A stretch of 64,000 nucleotides of DNA from CATQGW01 sp965242565. Lineage in GTDB: Bacteria > Chloroflexota > Dehalococcoidia > Bin125. How positions within the stretch are numbered: the stretch's first letter is position 1; every line of letters starts with the position of its first letter. The DNA lies in contig OZ251457.1 of the NCBI GenBank assembly GCA_965242565.1, forward strand, positions 2,604,001-2,668,000. The letters run 5' to 3'. Under the pieces are notes generated by a model, which was not told where the DNA came from, made no database searches, and saw only the letters and a program-made list of their open reading frames with translations. Position numbers and translations under genes: made by a program. Positions 31,676-41,521 of this stretch are shown here, in pieces.

Positions 31676-34600
31676 ATGCTGAGCGCCATCCTCGCCGCCT
31701 GGCCCACCGCGCTGCGCATCGCCGTCCGCCGCCTCAACGGCAACCGACGCCTCATGGCCGCCGTCGCCATCGGCGTGATCCTCGCCGTCGCGCTCATGGC
31801 CAGCACCGTCATCTACCGCGGCGCCCTCCGCCAACTCGGCCTGCAAACCGACCTCAACCGTGTGCCCGACGCCGAAATCGATGTCCGCGTTCTCAACTCC
31901 GCGCACGGCCTCGCCCGCGGCCTCTCCGACGAGTCATTCGACACCATCGACCGACGCCTCCGCATCGCCCGCGATTACATCTCCGGCACCGTCGAATCCC
32001 TCACCTCCGCCACCTTCTTCATGACCGAGCTCGGCGAAGTCCCCCCCGAGCAGGACCCCCGCGATCGCAGCCGCATCCTCTACTTCGAAGGCGTTCAGGA
32101 CAAAATCGAGCTGCTCGAAGGCCGCTGGCCCGACGCCGGCGGCCCCGCTACGCCCGACGCGCCGCCCACCATCGAAGTCGCCATCGGGCAGCGCGCCGCC
32201 GAAGCCGGCGGCTTCCAACTCGGTACCCGACGCGCCATCCATCCCTCCTGGCAGGACGACACCGCGCCGATCACCATCGAAGTGGTCGGCATCGTTACCC
32301 CCATCGACTACACCGAGCGCTACTGGGGCGTCCGACGCGATCACTTCCAGGTGCCGACCGAAACGACCGACGCCTTCGCCTTCTTCGCGCCGCGCGAAAC
32401 GCTGGTCGACACCATGGCCGGCTACCTACCCACGCTCCGCGCGCGGCTCGAAGTCCTCGCCCTCGTCGACCGCCCCGCCTTCACCTCCGACCTCGCCGCC
32501 GAAGCCGCCCTCCGCTTCCGCGGCGCGTTCGAGGCCATCGCCAAGGAAATCGAGCGCACCCGCGTCGAAACCGAAATCGTCAAAACCCTCGACGCCTACG
32601 AAACCAAAGAATTCTTCTCCTCCATCCCCCTGCTCGTCCTCACCCTCCAGATTGTCGGCATCGTCCTCTTCTACCTCGTGCTCGTCTCCACCATGGTTGT
32701 CGAGCGCCAGCAGTCCGAGGTCGCCCTGCTCAAGAGCCGCGGCGCCGGCCTCTGGCACATCATGGCCATCTCAGCCATTGAGGGCGTCCTGCTCGTCGCG
32801 CTCGGACTCGGACTCGGCCCGCTCGTGGCGCAGGAAGCCATCGCGCTGCTCGGCTTCGCCCCCGCCTTCGACGGGCTCACCGGCGGCGCGCGCCTCACCG
32901 TCGAACTCACCGGCGAGACCTACATCTGGGCCGCCATCGGCGCCGCGCTCTCCTTCATCGCCCTGCTCTGGCCCGCCTGGCGCTCCAACCGCGCCACCGT
33001 CGTCCACTACGTCCGCGCCACCTCCCGCCCGCAGGACAAACCCGCCTTCCAGCGCTACTACCTCGACCTCGTCGTCGTCGGCATCGGCGCGCTGCTCTTC
33101 TTCCAACTCCAGGACTCCGGCTCGCTCGTCACTGAAGACCTCTTCGGCGGCCTCGACCAGGACCCACTCCTCCTCATCGCCCCAGCCGTCTTCGTCGTCA
33201 CCGTCGCCGTCCTCTTCCTCCGCCTCTTCCCCGTGCTCCTCTCCGGCTTCGCCTGGATTGCCCGCCAAATCGGCGGCGCATCCATGCAGATGGTGCTCTG
33301 GCACCTGACCCGCGCCCCCGTCCAACCCGGACGCCTTGCGCTGCTTCTGATCATGGCCACCAGCCTGGGCATGTTCGGCGGCACCTTCGGCGCAACCCTC
33401 GATCGCTCCTTCGACGACCGCGCCGCCTACGAATCCGGCGCCGCCCTCCGCCTCGCCGACATCCGCTCCGGCGGCGCATCGGCCCAGATGCTCGAAGCAG
33501 ACCTTGCCGACGCCCCCGGCGTCGCCGCCCTGTCTCCCGTCGTCCGCGCCAACGGCAGCTACACCCGCGGCGTGCTCGACGTCACCGACGCCACCGTGCT
33601 CGCCGTCGACCCCGAATCCTTCGCCGATGTGCTCTGGTACCGCGACGACTTCGCCGTCGACGGCATCGACAACCTGCTCGCCCAGCTCGACGCACCCGCA
33701 GTCGACATTCCCGACATCACCATCCCCGCCGACGCGCACTACATCGGCCTCTGGCTTTGGCTGCCGGAGGCGCGCGGCGCGCTCTCGCCCAGCATCCGCG
33801 TCAAAAACGCCCAGGGGCGCTACCGCGACCTACGGCTCGATGGCCTCCCGCGCGGGCGCGGTTTCGGCGGCGGCCCGATCACGGAAGGTTGGCGCTTCCT
33901 CGTCGGCGACCTGCGCGAAGCCCAGAGCGTCAGAACCGGCCCCGAAATCGGACCCTGGCAGGTGCTCGCCGTCGGCATCCGCGCTTCCGGCTTCAGCTCC
34001 TTCTCCGGCCGCGTCATCTACGACGATCTGCAATACAGCGCATCCGCCGCGCTGCCCGAAGACTGGAACGAAAACGGCTTCCGCGACGGCGTCGTGATCG
34101 AGGGCTTCGAAACCCAGGGCCGCTGGACCGTCTTCTCCGACATCCTGCGCGGCGAAGCCCTGCCCGACGACGCCCGCCTCAGCAGCGACACCGTCTACGG
34201 CGGCCAAACCGCTATGCGCTACAGCTGGGCGCAGCAAATCCAGGGCCGCAGCGGCATCCCGCGCGGCATCCGCCTCGTCGGCCCCGAAGACCCGCTCCCC
34301 GTCGTCGTCAGCAACGCCTTCCTCGAAGAAGCCGCCCTCGAAGTCGGCTCGCGGGTCACCATCGGCGTCGCCAACATCTTCGTCCCCGTCGTGATCCGGG
34401 GCTCTTTCGACCTCTTCCCCACCTGGGATCCCCAGGGCGGGCGTTCCCTGATCCTCGCCGACCGCACCTATCTCGATTACCGCGTCAATCGCAACCCCAC
34501 CAGCGGCGGCTCCCTCGCGCCCAGCGAGGTCTGGATCCGCCCCACCGACGACGACGGCCTCCAGCAACTGCGCAGCTACCTCGAACTCTCCCCGCCCTGG

Positions 34601-35092
34601 CTCCACACTCCCTGGGATGTCGAAGCGATCCGCGATCTCCAGGACGAAGACCCGCTCGTCGCCGCCGGCTGGGAGGGCCTCCTCTTCATCACCTTCATCG
34701 CCATCGTTCTGCTCAGCGCGCTCGGCTTCCTCGTCGCCTCCGTGCTCGTCGCCCAGCAGCAGCAGGGCGAATTCGCCGTGCTCCGCACCATGGGCTTCTC
34801 CACCCGCCAAGTGCTGATCGTGGTCGGCCTCGAAAAACTGCTGATCATCTTCGTCTCGATGGCCATCGGCACCCTGCTCGGGCTCCAGCTCGGCGTGATG
34901 ATGCTCGAATTCGTCGGCTTCGTCGAAACCGGCGAAGCGCTGCTCCCGCCCTTCGTCACCGTCACCGACTGGGCCACCATCGGCGGCGCCTACGGCGTCC
35001 TCGGCCTCGTCTTCCTCGGCGCAATCGCCGTGATCGTCGCCCTCTACATGCGAATGGCGATCGGCCAAATCCTGCGCATCGGCACCGAGTAG
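31676..35092 (+). CDS. Giant FtsX-type ABC transporter permease
   Basis: An 1138-residue protein with the same plan as its divergent neighbour: N-terminal helix, large soluble domain, first membrane unit (VSTMVVERQQSEVALLKSRGAGL), second soluble domain with a jelly-roll-like part, and C-terminal unit (ASVLVAQQQQGEFAVLRTMGFS). The RTMGFS/KSRGAG coupling segments are where an ATPase would dock. The two proteins probably form a heterodimeric transporter. The cargo and the ATPase are unknown. The stop is six bases from the convergent MFS gene. Confidence 0.88.
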   Translation: MLSAILAAWPTALRIAVRRLNGNRRLMAAVAIGVILAVALMASTVIYRGALRQLGLQTDLNRVPDAEIDVRVLNSAHGLARGLSDESFDTIDRRLRIARDYISGTVESLTSATFFMTELGEVPPEQDPRDRSRILYFEGVQDKIELLEGRWPDAGGPATPDAPPTIEVAIGQRAAEAGGFQLGTRRAIHPSWQDDTAPITIEVVGIVTPIDYTERYWGVRRDHFQVPTETTDAFAFFAPRETLVDTMAGYLPTLRARLEVLALVDRPAFTSDLAAEAALRFRGAFEAIAKEIERTRVETEIVKTLDAYETKEFFSSIPLLVLTLQIVGIVLFYLVLVSTMVVERQQSEVALLKSRGAGLWHIMAISAIEGVLLVALGLGLGPLVAQEAIALLGFAPAFDGLTGGARLTVELTGETYIWAAIGAALSFIALLWPAWRSNRATVVHYVRATSRPQDKPAFQRYYLDLVVVGIGALLFFQLQDSGSLVTEDLFGGLDQDPLLLIAPAVFVVTVAVLFLRLFPVLLSGFAWIARQIGGASMQMVLWHLTRAPVQPGRLALLLIMATSLGMFGGTFGATLDRSFDDRAAYESGAALRLADIRSGGASAQMLEADLADAPGVAALSPVVRANGSYTRGVLDVTDATVLAVDPESFADVLWYRDDFAVDGIDNLLAQLDAPAVDIPDITIPADAHYIGLWLWLPEARGALSPSIRVKNAQGRYRDLRLDGLPRGRGFGGGPITEGWRFLVGDLREAQSVRTGPEIGPWQVLAVGIRASGFSSFSGRVIYDDLQYSASAALPEDWNENGFRDGVVIEGFETQGRWTVFSDILRGEALPDDARLSSDTVYGGQTAMRYSWAQQIQGRSGIPRGIRLVGPEDPLPVVVSNAFLEEAALEVGSRVTIGVANIFVPVVIRGSFDLFPTWDPQGGRSLILADRTYLDYRVNRNPTSGGSLAPSEVWIRPTDDDGLQQLRSYLELSPPWLHTPWDVEAIRDLQDEDPLVAAGWEGLLFITFIAIVLLSALGFLVASVLVAQQQQGEFAVLRTMGFSTRQVLIVVGLEKLLIIFVSMAIGTLLGLQLGVMMLEFVGFVETGEALLPPFVTVTDWATIGGAYGVLGLVFLGAIAVIVALYMRMAIGQILRIGTE

Positions 35093-35098
35093 CCGGCC

Positions 35099-36445
35099 TC
35101 AGTCCCCGCCCGCCGCCGGCTGCTCCGCCGCCTGCGCCACATCCGGCACAACCTCCGTGATCTCCCCATGCCGAATGATCGAGCGAATCCGCGGCAGACC
35201 GATCAGGAACACCACCATCACGATCACAAATATGATCCCCGGCACCACCGCGAACAGCCGCAGATCCACGTAGTCCGCCGCCAGACTGCTGACCAACGCG
35301 CTGATCGACATCACACCGCCCGCGAACATCGCGTACAGACTCATCACCCGCCCGCGAATCGTGTCCGGCACCACCGCCTGCACCATCACGCTCGACAGCG
35401 CCATGAACATCGCCGTGCTCGCCCCCGTAATCACCCCCGCCACGATCGCCAGCAGCAGCGAGTCAACCAGCCCGAAGAACGTCAGCGCCGCGCCCGAAAG
35501 CAACCCGACTACAAGCAGCAGCCGTCCGCGAATCCTGCCGCCCGGCACCGCCGAGAGCGTCACCGTGGCGACCAGCGCGCCGCCGCCGAAACCCATCAGC
35601 AGATAGCCGAACTCCGTCGATCCCCCGTCCAGCACGCGATCCGCGTAGGCCGGCAGCAGGCTCAGGTCGAACGCCATCGTCAGCATGCAGTGCAGCGCCA
35701 CCAGCCCAATCGTCATCCGCACCATCGGCGCGCGCCCCAGATAGGCCAGGCCATCGCGGATGTTGTCCGCCGTGTCGCGCAAAATGCCCCGCTCGGCGCT
35801 CGCTTTGATTCCGCCCGTCGAGCGCACCTTGATCCGCGTCATCTGCCAGACCGAGAGCAGCAGAATCACCGATGCCCCGGCAAACACCCAGCCCGCCCCC
35901 AGATGCTCCAGCACCGGACCCGCAACCGGCCCCACCACCTTCGACCCGAACTGCATCATCGAAGCCAGCGTGATCGCGCTCAGCAGCGCCGCACCTTTCA
36001 CCGTGTTCGGCAGCAGCGCCGCCTGCGCCGGCATCTCGCCCGACCGGATAATCCCCGAAATCAGCGTCACCAGCACCAGATTCCACAGCGCAATCGTCCC
36101 CGTAAACGCGAGCACCGCCAGCGCCGCCGCCGTCAGCGCCGCCCCGAAGCGGCAGAGCATCACCACTCGCGCGCGGTCGTAGCGGTCCGCCAGCGCCCCG
36201 CCCAGCGGCGCCAGCACCCACGGGCCGATCGCCGCGAAGATCACCGCTCCGCTCGCCGTCGCGCTGCCTGTCAGGTCGTAGGCCACCCAGCCCCGCGCCG
36301 TAATCAGCGCCCACAGCGAAATCGCCGACAGTCCCGCCGCGTAGAACAGCTTGCGGTACTCCCCCGACTCCATCGCCGGGAAGAAGCGGCGCATCGTGCC
36401 CGGTCGATTTGCACCCGGTCGATTCGTGCCAGGTCGATTGGTCAT
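35099..36445 (-). CDS. MFS transporter (EntS/MFS_3-like)
   Basis: A 448-residue major facilitator with about 12 transmembrane helices. The loop 2-3 motif appears as GALADRYDRARV, and EMPAQAALLPNTV and DTIRGRVMSLYAM are typical of the MFS_3 exporter group. The start at 36445 gives MTNRPGTNRPGANRPGT, a 15-base repeat encoding NRPGT/NRPGA three times before the first helix. The C-terminus is short and Glu/Pro/Ala-rich. It is probably a drug, siderophore or metabolite exporter. Confidence 0.88.
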   Translation of the reverse strand: MTNRPGTNRPGANRPGTMRRFFPAMESGEYRKLFYAAGLSAISLWALITARGWVAYDLTGSATASGAVIFAAIGPWVLAPLGGALADRYDRARVVMLCRFGAALTAAALAVLAFTGTIALWNLVLVTLISGIIRSGEMPAQAALLPNTVKGAALLSAITLASMMQFGSKVVGPVAGPVLEHLGAGWVFAGASVILLLSVWQMTRIKVRSTGGIKASAERGILRDTADNIRDGLAYLGRAPMVRMTIGLVALHCMLTMAFDLSLLPAYADRVLDGGSTEFGYLLMGFGGGALVATVTLSAVPGGRIRGRLLLVVGLLSGAALTFFGLVDSLLLAIVAGVITGASTAMFMALSSVMVQAVVPDTIRGRVMSLYAMFAGGVMSISALVSSLAADYVDLRLFAVVPGIIFVIVMVVFLIGLPRIRSIIRHGEITEVVPDVAQAAEQPAAGGD

Positions 36446-36557
36446 GCAGCGCAGCCTACGACCTCTACGCTCCCCCTGCCGCGCGCCCGCCAATCCCCGC
36501 CCAACCTTTGGCGCGATACCCTGCCAACACGGCAAACGACGCCCCGAGGAGAAACGC

Positions 36558-38252
36558 ATGCCCGACACCGAGAGCGCCGCACCCCATCTACGCCAACGCA
36601 GCTCCGTGCTCATCGATGGCCCCAACCGCGCCGCCGCGCGCTCCCAACTCCACTCCGTCGGCTTCATGCCCGACGACCTCCGACGCCCGCTCGTCATGGT
36701 CGCCCACTCCTGGATCGGCACCATGCCCTGCAACTACTCCCACCGCCAGCTTGCGCAGGAGGTCATGCAGGGCGTCCGCGAAGCCGGCGGCACCCCCATG
36801 GAGGTCAACACCGTCTCCATCTCCGACGGCATCACCATGGGCACCGAGGGCATGAAGGCCTCTCTCGTCTCGCGCGAACTGATCACCGACTCCATCGAAA
36901 TGTGCGGTGTCGGCTACGCCTTCGACGCCGCCGTCGTGATCTGCGGTTGCGACAAAACCATCCCCGCCGCGGCCATGGCCATCGCCCGCCTCAACATCCC
37001 CGCCGTGGCTCTCTACAGCGGCTCCATCGCCCCCGGACGCCACCACGACGGACGCGACCTCACCATCCAAGATGTCTTCGAAGCCGTCGGCCAGCACGCC
37101 GCCGGCACGATCGACGACGACGAACTCGCCGCCATCGAAATCAACGCCTGCCCTGGCGCCGGCGCATGCGGCGCCCAGTACACCGCCAACACCATGGCCA
37201 CCGTGCTCGAATTCCTCGGCCTCTCCCCCATGGGCAGCGCCACCGTCGGCGCAACCGACCCCCGCAAGGGCAATGTCGGCCGCGCCGCCGGCCGACTCGT
37301 GATGGACGTGCTCGAGCGCGGCGTCCGCCCCCGCGACCTGCTCACCAAAGCCGCCTTCGAAAACGGCATCGCCTGCGCCGCCTCCACCGGCGGCTCCACC
37401 AACGTCGTCCTACACCTGCTCGCCCTCGCCCGCGAAGCCGGCATCGAACTCAGCATCGACGACTTCGACCGCGTCTCCGAAGCCACTCCGCTGATCGGCG
37501 ACCTCCGCCCCGGCGGACGCTACGTCGCGCTCGACATGGACCGCGCCGGCGGCACTCCGCTGCTCGCCCGCCGCCTGCTCGAACACGGCAAACTCCACGG
37601 CGGCGAAATGACCGTCACCGGCAACACCATCGCCGAAGAGTGCGCCGCCGCCGCCGAAACCCCCGGCCAGGACGTCATCCTCCCCGTCGACCAGGCCCTC
37701 AAGGAAACCGGCGGCCTGGTCATCCTCAAAGGCTCGCTCGCGCCCGACGGCTGCGTCGTCAAAGTCGCCGGCTACGAACGCCAGCTGCAGAGCGGCCCCG
37801 CCCGCGTCTTCGAGCGCGAAGAGGATGCGATGGCCGCCGTCACCGCCGGCCAAATCGTCGCCGGCGACATCGTCGTGATCCGCTACGAAGGCCCCAAAGG
37901 CGGCCCCGGCATGCGCGAAATGCTCGGTGTCACCGCCGCCCTGGTCGGCGCCGGCCTCGGCGAAAGCGTCGCCCTGCTCACCGACGGGCGCTTCTCCGGC
38001 GCCACCCGCGGCCTGATGGCTGGCCACGTCGCCCCCGAAGCCTTCGTCGGCGGCCCCATCGCCCTCGTCCGCGAGGGCGACCAGATCACCCTCGACATCC
38101 AAAACCGCCGCCTCGACCTCAACGTCGAAGCAGCCGAACTCGAGCGCCGCCGCGCCCAGTGGAGCCCGCCCGCCCCCAACTACAACAGCGGCGTCTTCGC
38201 CAAATACGCCGCCCTCGTCAGCGGCGCAGAACGCGGCGCCGTCACCAGCTGA
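36558..38252 (+). CDS. ilvD: Dihydroxy-acid dehydratase
   Basis: A 564-residue IlvD/Edd-family enzyme, normal length for the branched-chain amino acid dehydratase. Fe-S ligands and active-site motifs are visible: GCDKTIPAAAMA, NACPGAGACGAQYTANTM and DGRFSGATRGLMAGH near the C-terminus. It converts 2,3-dihydroxy-isovalerate or -methylvalerate to the 2-oxo acid. The start at 36558 is fixed by GAGGAG eight bases upstream. A sugar-acid dehydratase of the same family cannot be fully excluded. Confidence 0.93.
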   Translation: MPDTESAAPHLRQRSSVLIDGPNRAAARSQLHSVGFMPDDLRRPLVMVAHSWIGTMPCNYSHRQLAQEVMQGVREAGGTPMEVNTVSISDGITMGTEGMKASLVSRELITDSIEMCGVGYAFDAAVVICGCDKTIPAAAMAIARLNIPAVALYSGSIAPGRHHDGRDLTIQDVFEAVGQHAAGTIDDDELAAIEINACPGAGACGAQYTANTMATVLEFLGLSPMGSATVGATDPRKGNVGRAAGRLVMDVLERGVRPRDLLTKAAFENGIACAASTGGSTNVVLHLLALAREAGIELSIDDFDRVSEATPLIGDLRPGGRYVALDMDRAGGTPLLARRLLEHGKLHGGEMTVTGNTIAEECAAAAETPGQDVILPVDQALKETGGLVILKGSLAPDGCVVKVAGYERQLQSGPARVFEREEDAMAAVTAGQIVAGDIVVIRYEGPKGGPGMREMLGVTAALVGAGLGESVALLTDGRFSGATRGLMAGHVAPEAFVGGPIALVREGDQITLDIQNRRLDLNVEAAELERRRAQWSPPAPNYNSGVFAKYAALVSGAERGAVTS

Positions 38253-38283
38253 GCGCGGTACACTGGCCCCGAGGAGCCCCGCC

Positions 38284-39642
38284 ATGATGGACAGCGTCAC
38301 CCTCGAGAACTTCCGCTGCTTCCGCGAGCGCCAAACCGTCCCGCTGGCTCCGCTCACCCTGCTGGTCGGCGAAAACAGCACCGGCAAAACCTCGTTCCTG
38401 GCGATGCTCCGCATCCTCTCCGAACTCCGCGACGGGTCAACCTCGGCCGACTTCAAAGAGCCGCCCTACGATCTGGGCAGCTTTGATGAGATAGCGCACA
38501 ATCGCGGCGGCCGTGGTGGCCGCGCCGACGAGTTCACGATCGGATTCGAGCGCAAGGCCAAGCCTCGTCACCGCAAAGACAGGCCCGACCAGTTCCATGG
38601 GCTCTATACGTTCCGCAAGAACGGCTCCGCCCCGGAACTGTTTCGCCGAATCCTGTGCGTTGGTGATGTAATGGTTGACGAAGAATGCGACCCGGACTGC
38701 TCATACCACGCGCGCCTGCGCACAACAGCGGGTGCGTGGACGCTGAATGCGTCAAGCAGTCAGTACGGCCGGCTGTCGCTGGGACAGTATCGGCGGTTTC
38801 TGGACCAGCCGCGCCGCCATCCCAGGTTCGCGAACGACCCAGCGGTTCCACCCGAAGTGAAAGCAGCCAGTGGATCGCCGGAGTGGAGCGACGAATACAC
38901 CGACGCATTCCTACGACTCCCCTACGGCACAGCTTACTTCTTCCGTGAGGGACCGTCAGCGTTCGCGGGTGCTCCAGTCCGCTCAAGGCCGCATCGAACT
39001 TACGATCCCGCCCGTCCGGATCCAGATCCTGAGGGCGACTACATCCCCATGTACCTCTCAAGTCTCTCGTTCCAGCACGAGCAGCGCTGGTTACAGCTGA
39101 AGGACCGCCTCGCAGAATTCGGTCAGGCTGCAGGGCTGTTTGACGATCTGTCGATTCGGCAGCTCGGTCGAGGCGGGAGTGATCCCTTCCAGATACAAGT
39201 ACGCAAAGGCGACAGCCGTCGTAAGGGTCAGTGGCGCAACTTCGCTGATGTCGGCTACGGCGTTAGCCAGATCCTCCCGGTAGTCACGGAACTGCTGCGC
39301 CCAGACATACCCGAACAGATCCTGCTCCAGCAGCCGGAAGTTCACCTGCACCCCAGCGCCCAGGCGGCGCTGGGCACGCTCCTCTGCCAGGTCGCCGCAA
39401 CCGGGCGGCAGCTGATCGTCGAAACGCACAGCGATCACCTGATGGACCGCGTCCGCATGGATGTCCGAGACGGCACAACCGACCTCAAGCCCGAAGACGT
39501 CTCCCTGCTCTACTTCGAGCGCACCGGTCTCGACGTCTGCATCCACCCTATACGCTTCGACAAGCTCGGCAACGTCCTCGACGCCCCACCGGGCTACCGG
39601 CAGTTCTTCCTCAAAGAGATCAACCGGTCGCTGGGTCTCTGA
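38284..39642 (+). CDS. AAA ATPase (OLD/RecF-like, SMC-type head)
   Basis: A 452-residue ATPase of the ABC/SMC-like AAA group. The N-terminus MMDSVTLENFRCF is typical; Walker A is GENSTGKTS (residues 29-37). The ABC-like signature is GYGVSQILPVV, Walker B is ILLQQPEVHLHP, and a D-loop/His segment reads VETHSDHLMDR. Relatives are sensors or motors in OLD, retron, Gabija and other defence systems. A PIN-like protein is encoded three bases downstream. Codons are flatter than in ilvD. GAGGAG precedes the start. Confidence 0.9.
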   Translation: MMDSVTLENFRCFRERQTVPLAPLTLLVGENSTGKTSFLAMLRILSELRDGSTSADFKEPPYDLGSFDEIAHNRGGRGGRADEFTIGFERKAKPRHRKDRPDQFHGLYTFRKNGSAPELFRRILCVGDVMVDEECDPDCSYHARLRTTAGAWTLNASSSQYGRLSLGQYRRFLDQPRRHPRFANDPAVPPEVKAASGSPEWSDEYTDAFLRLPYGTAYFFREGPSAFAGAPVRSRPHRTYDPARPDPDPEGDYIPMYLSSLSFQHEQRWLQLKDRLAEFGQAAGLFDDLSIRQLGRGGSDPFQIQVRKGDSRRKGQWRNFADVGYGVSQILPVVTELLRPDIPEQILLQQPEVHLHPSAQAALGTLLCQVAATGRQLIVETHSDHLMDRVRMDVRDGTTDLKPEDVSLLYFERTGLDVCIHPIRFDKLGNVLDAPPGYRQFFLKEINRSLGL

Positions 39643-39645
39643 CGA

Positions 39646-40131
39646 ATGTGTGCCATCGTCGACGCCGATAGCTCGGGTGAGGTCGCCGCTGTGAACCCGT
39701 CTGACGGCGCTCGGGCGTTCAAAGAGTGGATCGCAGATGGCCAGTGCTGCCTGGTCATTGGCGGCAGCCGCTTGCGAGAAGAGCTCGGACGAGGTTTCAC
39801 GGAACCGGAACGGGCAAAGCAGACGACTGTCACCGAATGGATATCGGGAGTTGCCCTCGCAGGAAAACTGACCAGCCACGACGATGGCGAAGTTGACGCT
39901 CGGGCAAGCGAGCTCGAGCGGTCAGGTTTGTGCCTGTCAAACGACTTCCACATCATCGCCCTCGCTCAGCTCGCCGGCGCTCGAATGCTGTACTCGAGAG
40001 ACCGCGAACTGCATCAGGACTTCAGGAATTCCAAGTTGCTGGACCGGCCGCGCGGCAAAGTCTACCCACGCAACATGAACCTGTCGGCCAGCAAGCAATG
40101 GCTCGCCCGCAACCGCCGCTTCTGTAGCTGA
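39646..40131 (+). CDS. PIN-like nuclease, partner of the AAA ATPase
   Basis: A 161-residue protein beginning MCAIVDAD; Asp6 would be the first acidic residue of a PIN domain. Later segments fit the fold: VIGGSRLREELGR, then SNDFHIIALAQLAGARMLYSRDRELHQDF with two spaced Asp. PIN domains are metal-dependent RNases, common as toxins. The three-base gap to the ATPase gene implies translational coupling. I infer a two-component effector: the ATPase senses and the PIN protein cuts. No antitoxin is seen beside it. Confidence 0.78.
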   Translation: MCAIVDADSSGEVAAVNPSDGARAFKEWIADGQCCLVIGGSRLREELGRGFTEPERAKQTTVTEWISGVALAGKLTSHDDGEVDARASELERSGLCLSNDFHIIALAQLAGARMLYSRDRELHQDFRNSKLLDRPRGKVYPRNMNLSASKQWLARNRRFCS

Positions 40132-40138
40132 CTGTCCC

Positions 40139-41521
40139 TCACACCTCCGGGCGCAGCCGCCACCAGTCCGTCGACTGCTCATACGCATGCGCCACCCGGC
40201 ACACCGTCGCCTCGTCGAAATGCCGACCCCCGATCATCAACCCGATCGGCAGCCCCTCCCGATCAAACCCGCACGGAATCGAAATCGCCGGAATCCCTGT
40301 CACATCGTACGGGGCCGTCAGACGCGCCAACTCCGCCCCGTCGTCCCCTTCCTCGATCGTCGGCGCGGTCCGCGACGTCGTCGGCGAGACCAACACATCC
40401 ACCGCCTGTAGCACCTCCACCGTCTCGTCGATGAACAGCCGCCGCAGACGCTGATCGTTGATATAGTCCACCGCCGTCACCGCCAGCCCCGCCTCAATCC
40501 GCGGCAGAATATCGCCGTACTCCTCCCGCCGCTCGCGTAGCCACTTCGCGTGATACGCCGCCGCCTCCGCGATGATCGTCATCCCCCGCCCCCGATCCGT
40601 CTGCAGCGGCAGCTCCACCTCCACGACCTCCGCGCCCAGCCGCCGCAAATGGTCCAGCGCCTCCTCGCAGTGCGACAGCACATCCTCGGCACAGTCCTGC
40701 CACAGGAACGTGCGCGGCACGCCGATCCGCACGCCCTCTACGCCCTCGCCCAACATCGCCGTCGTATCGTCCACCGGACGATCCGCCGAACCCGGATCGC
40801 GCGGATCGTAACCCGCAATCGCATCCAGAAACAGCGCCGCATCCTCCACCGTCCGCGCCAGCGGCCCCACGTGATCCAGCGTCCACGACAGCGGCAGCAC
40901 GCCCGCCCGCGACACTCGGCCGTACGTCCCCATCAACCCCACCACCCCGCACAGCGACGCCGGAATGCGGATGCTCCCGCCCGTATCGCTGCCAATCGCC
41001 CCCAGCGCCGAGCCCGCCGCCACCGCCGCGCCGCTCCCGCCGCTCGAACCGCCCGGCGAGCGCGCCGTATCCCACGGATTGCAGACCGCCCCGTAATGCG
41101 GATTGCGGCTCGTCGTCCCAAACGCGAACTCGTGCAAATTCAGCTTCCCCGGCAGCACCGCCCCCGCCTCCTGTAGCTTCGTCCACACCGTCGCATCCCG
41201 CTCGGGCACACGATCGCGCAGAAACCCCGATCCGCCCGTCGTCGCGATCCACGCCGTATCCACCAGGTCCTTCAGCCCAATCGGAATCCCGTGCAGCGGC
41301 CCCCGATCGCGCCCGTCGCGCAACTCCTCGTCCAGACGCGCCGCCTGCTCCCGCGCCAAGTCCGCCGTCACCGTGATGTACGCATTCAGCAGCGGTTCCG
41401 TCTGCTCCAGACGCTCCAGCACCGACTCCGTCAGCGCCGCGCAGCTCAGCGAGCCGCCCCGCATCGCCGTGCCCGCCTCCGCAATCGTCAGATCGTGCGG
41501 ATGCCGTTCCAGCTCAGTCAT
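40139..41521 (-). CDS. Amidase signature family enzyme
   Basis: A 460-residue amidase. The Ser-cisSer-Lys triad is visible as Lys in GIPIGLKDL, Ser in ARSPGGSSGGSGAAVAAG and the nucleophile region GSDTGGSIRIPAS. The fold is that of GatA and of stand-alone amidases. The substrate is unknown. Its start overlaps the stop of a small upstream gene by eight bases, and that gene product looks GatC/AtzG-like. The absence of gatB nearby argues against a true tRNA amidotransferase. Confidence 0.93.
   Translation of the reverse strand: MTELERHPHDLTIAEAGTAMRGGSLSCAALTESVLERLEQTEPLLNAYITVTADLAREQAARLDEELRDGRDRGPLHGIPIGLKDLVDTAWIATTGGSGFLRDRVPERDATVWTKLQEAGAVLPGKLNLHEFAFGTTSRNPHYGAVCNPWDTARSPGGSSGGSGAAVAAGSALGAIGSDTGGSIRIPASLCGVVGLMGTYGRVSRAGVLPLSWTLDHVGPLARTVEDAALFLDAIAGYDPRDPGSADRPVDDTTAMLGEGVEGVRIGVPRTFLWQDCAEDVLSHCEEALDHLRRLGAEVVEVELPLQTDRGRGMTIIAEAAAYHAKWLRERREEYGDILPRIEAGLAVTAVDYINDQRLRRLFIDETVEVLQAVDVLVSPTTSRTAPTIEEGDDGAELARLTAPYDVTGIPAISIPCGFDREGLPIGLMIGGRHFDEATVCRVAHAYEQSTDWWRLRPEV

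Noticed and set aside
28864..32781. 1305-residue Arg/His/Pro-rich frame on the plus strand
   Set aside because: It lies opposite the first permease and runs into the second; no domain, only low-complexity basic sequence.
35168..38287. 1039-residue Arg/Pro-rich plus-strand frame
   Set aside because: Spans the antisense of the MFS gene and a shifted frame of ilvD; no domain signal.
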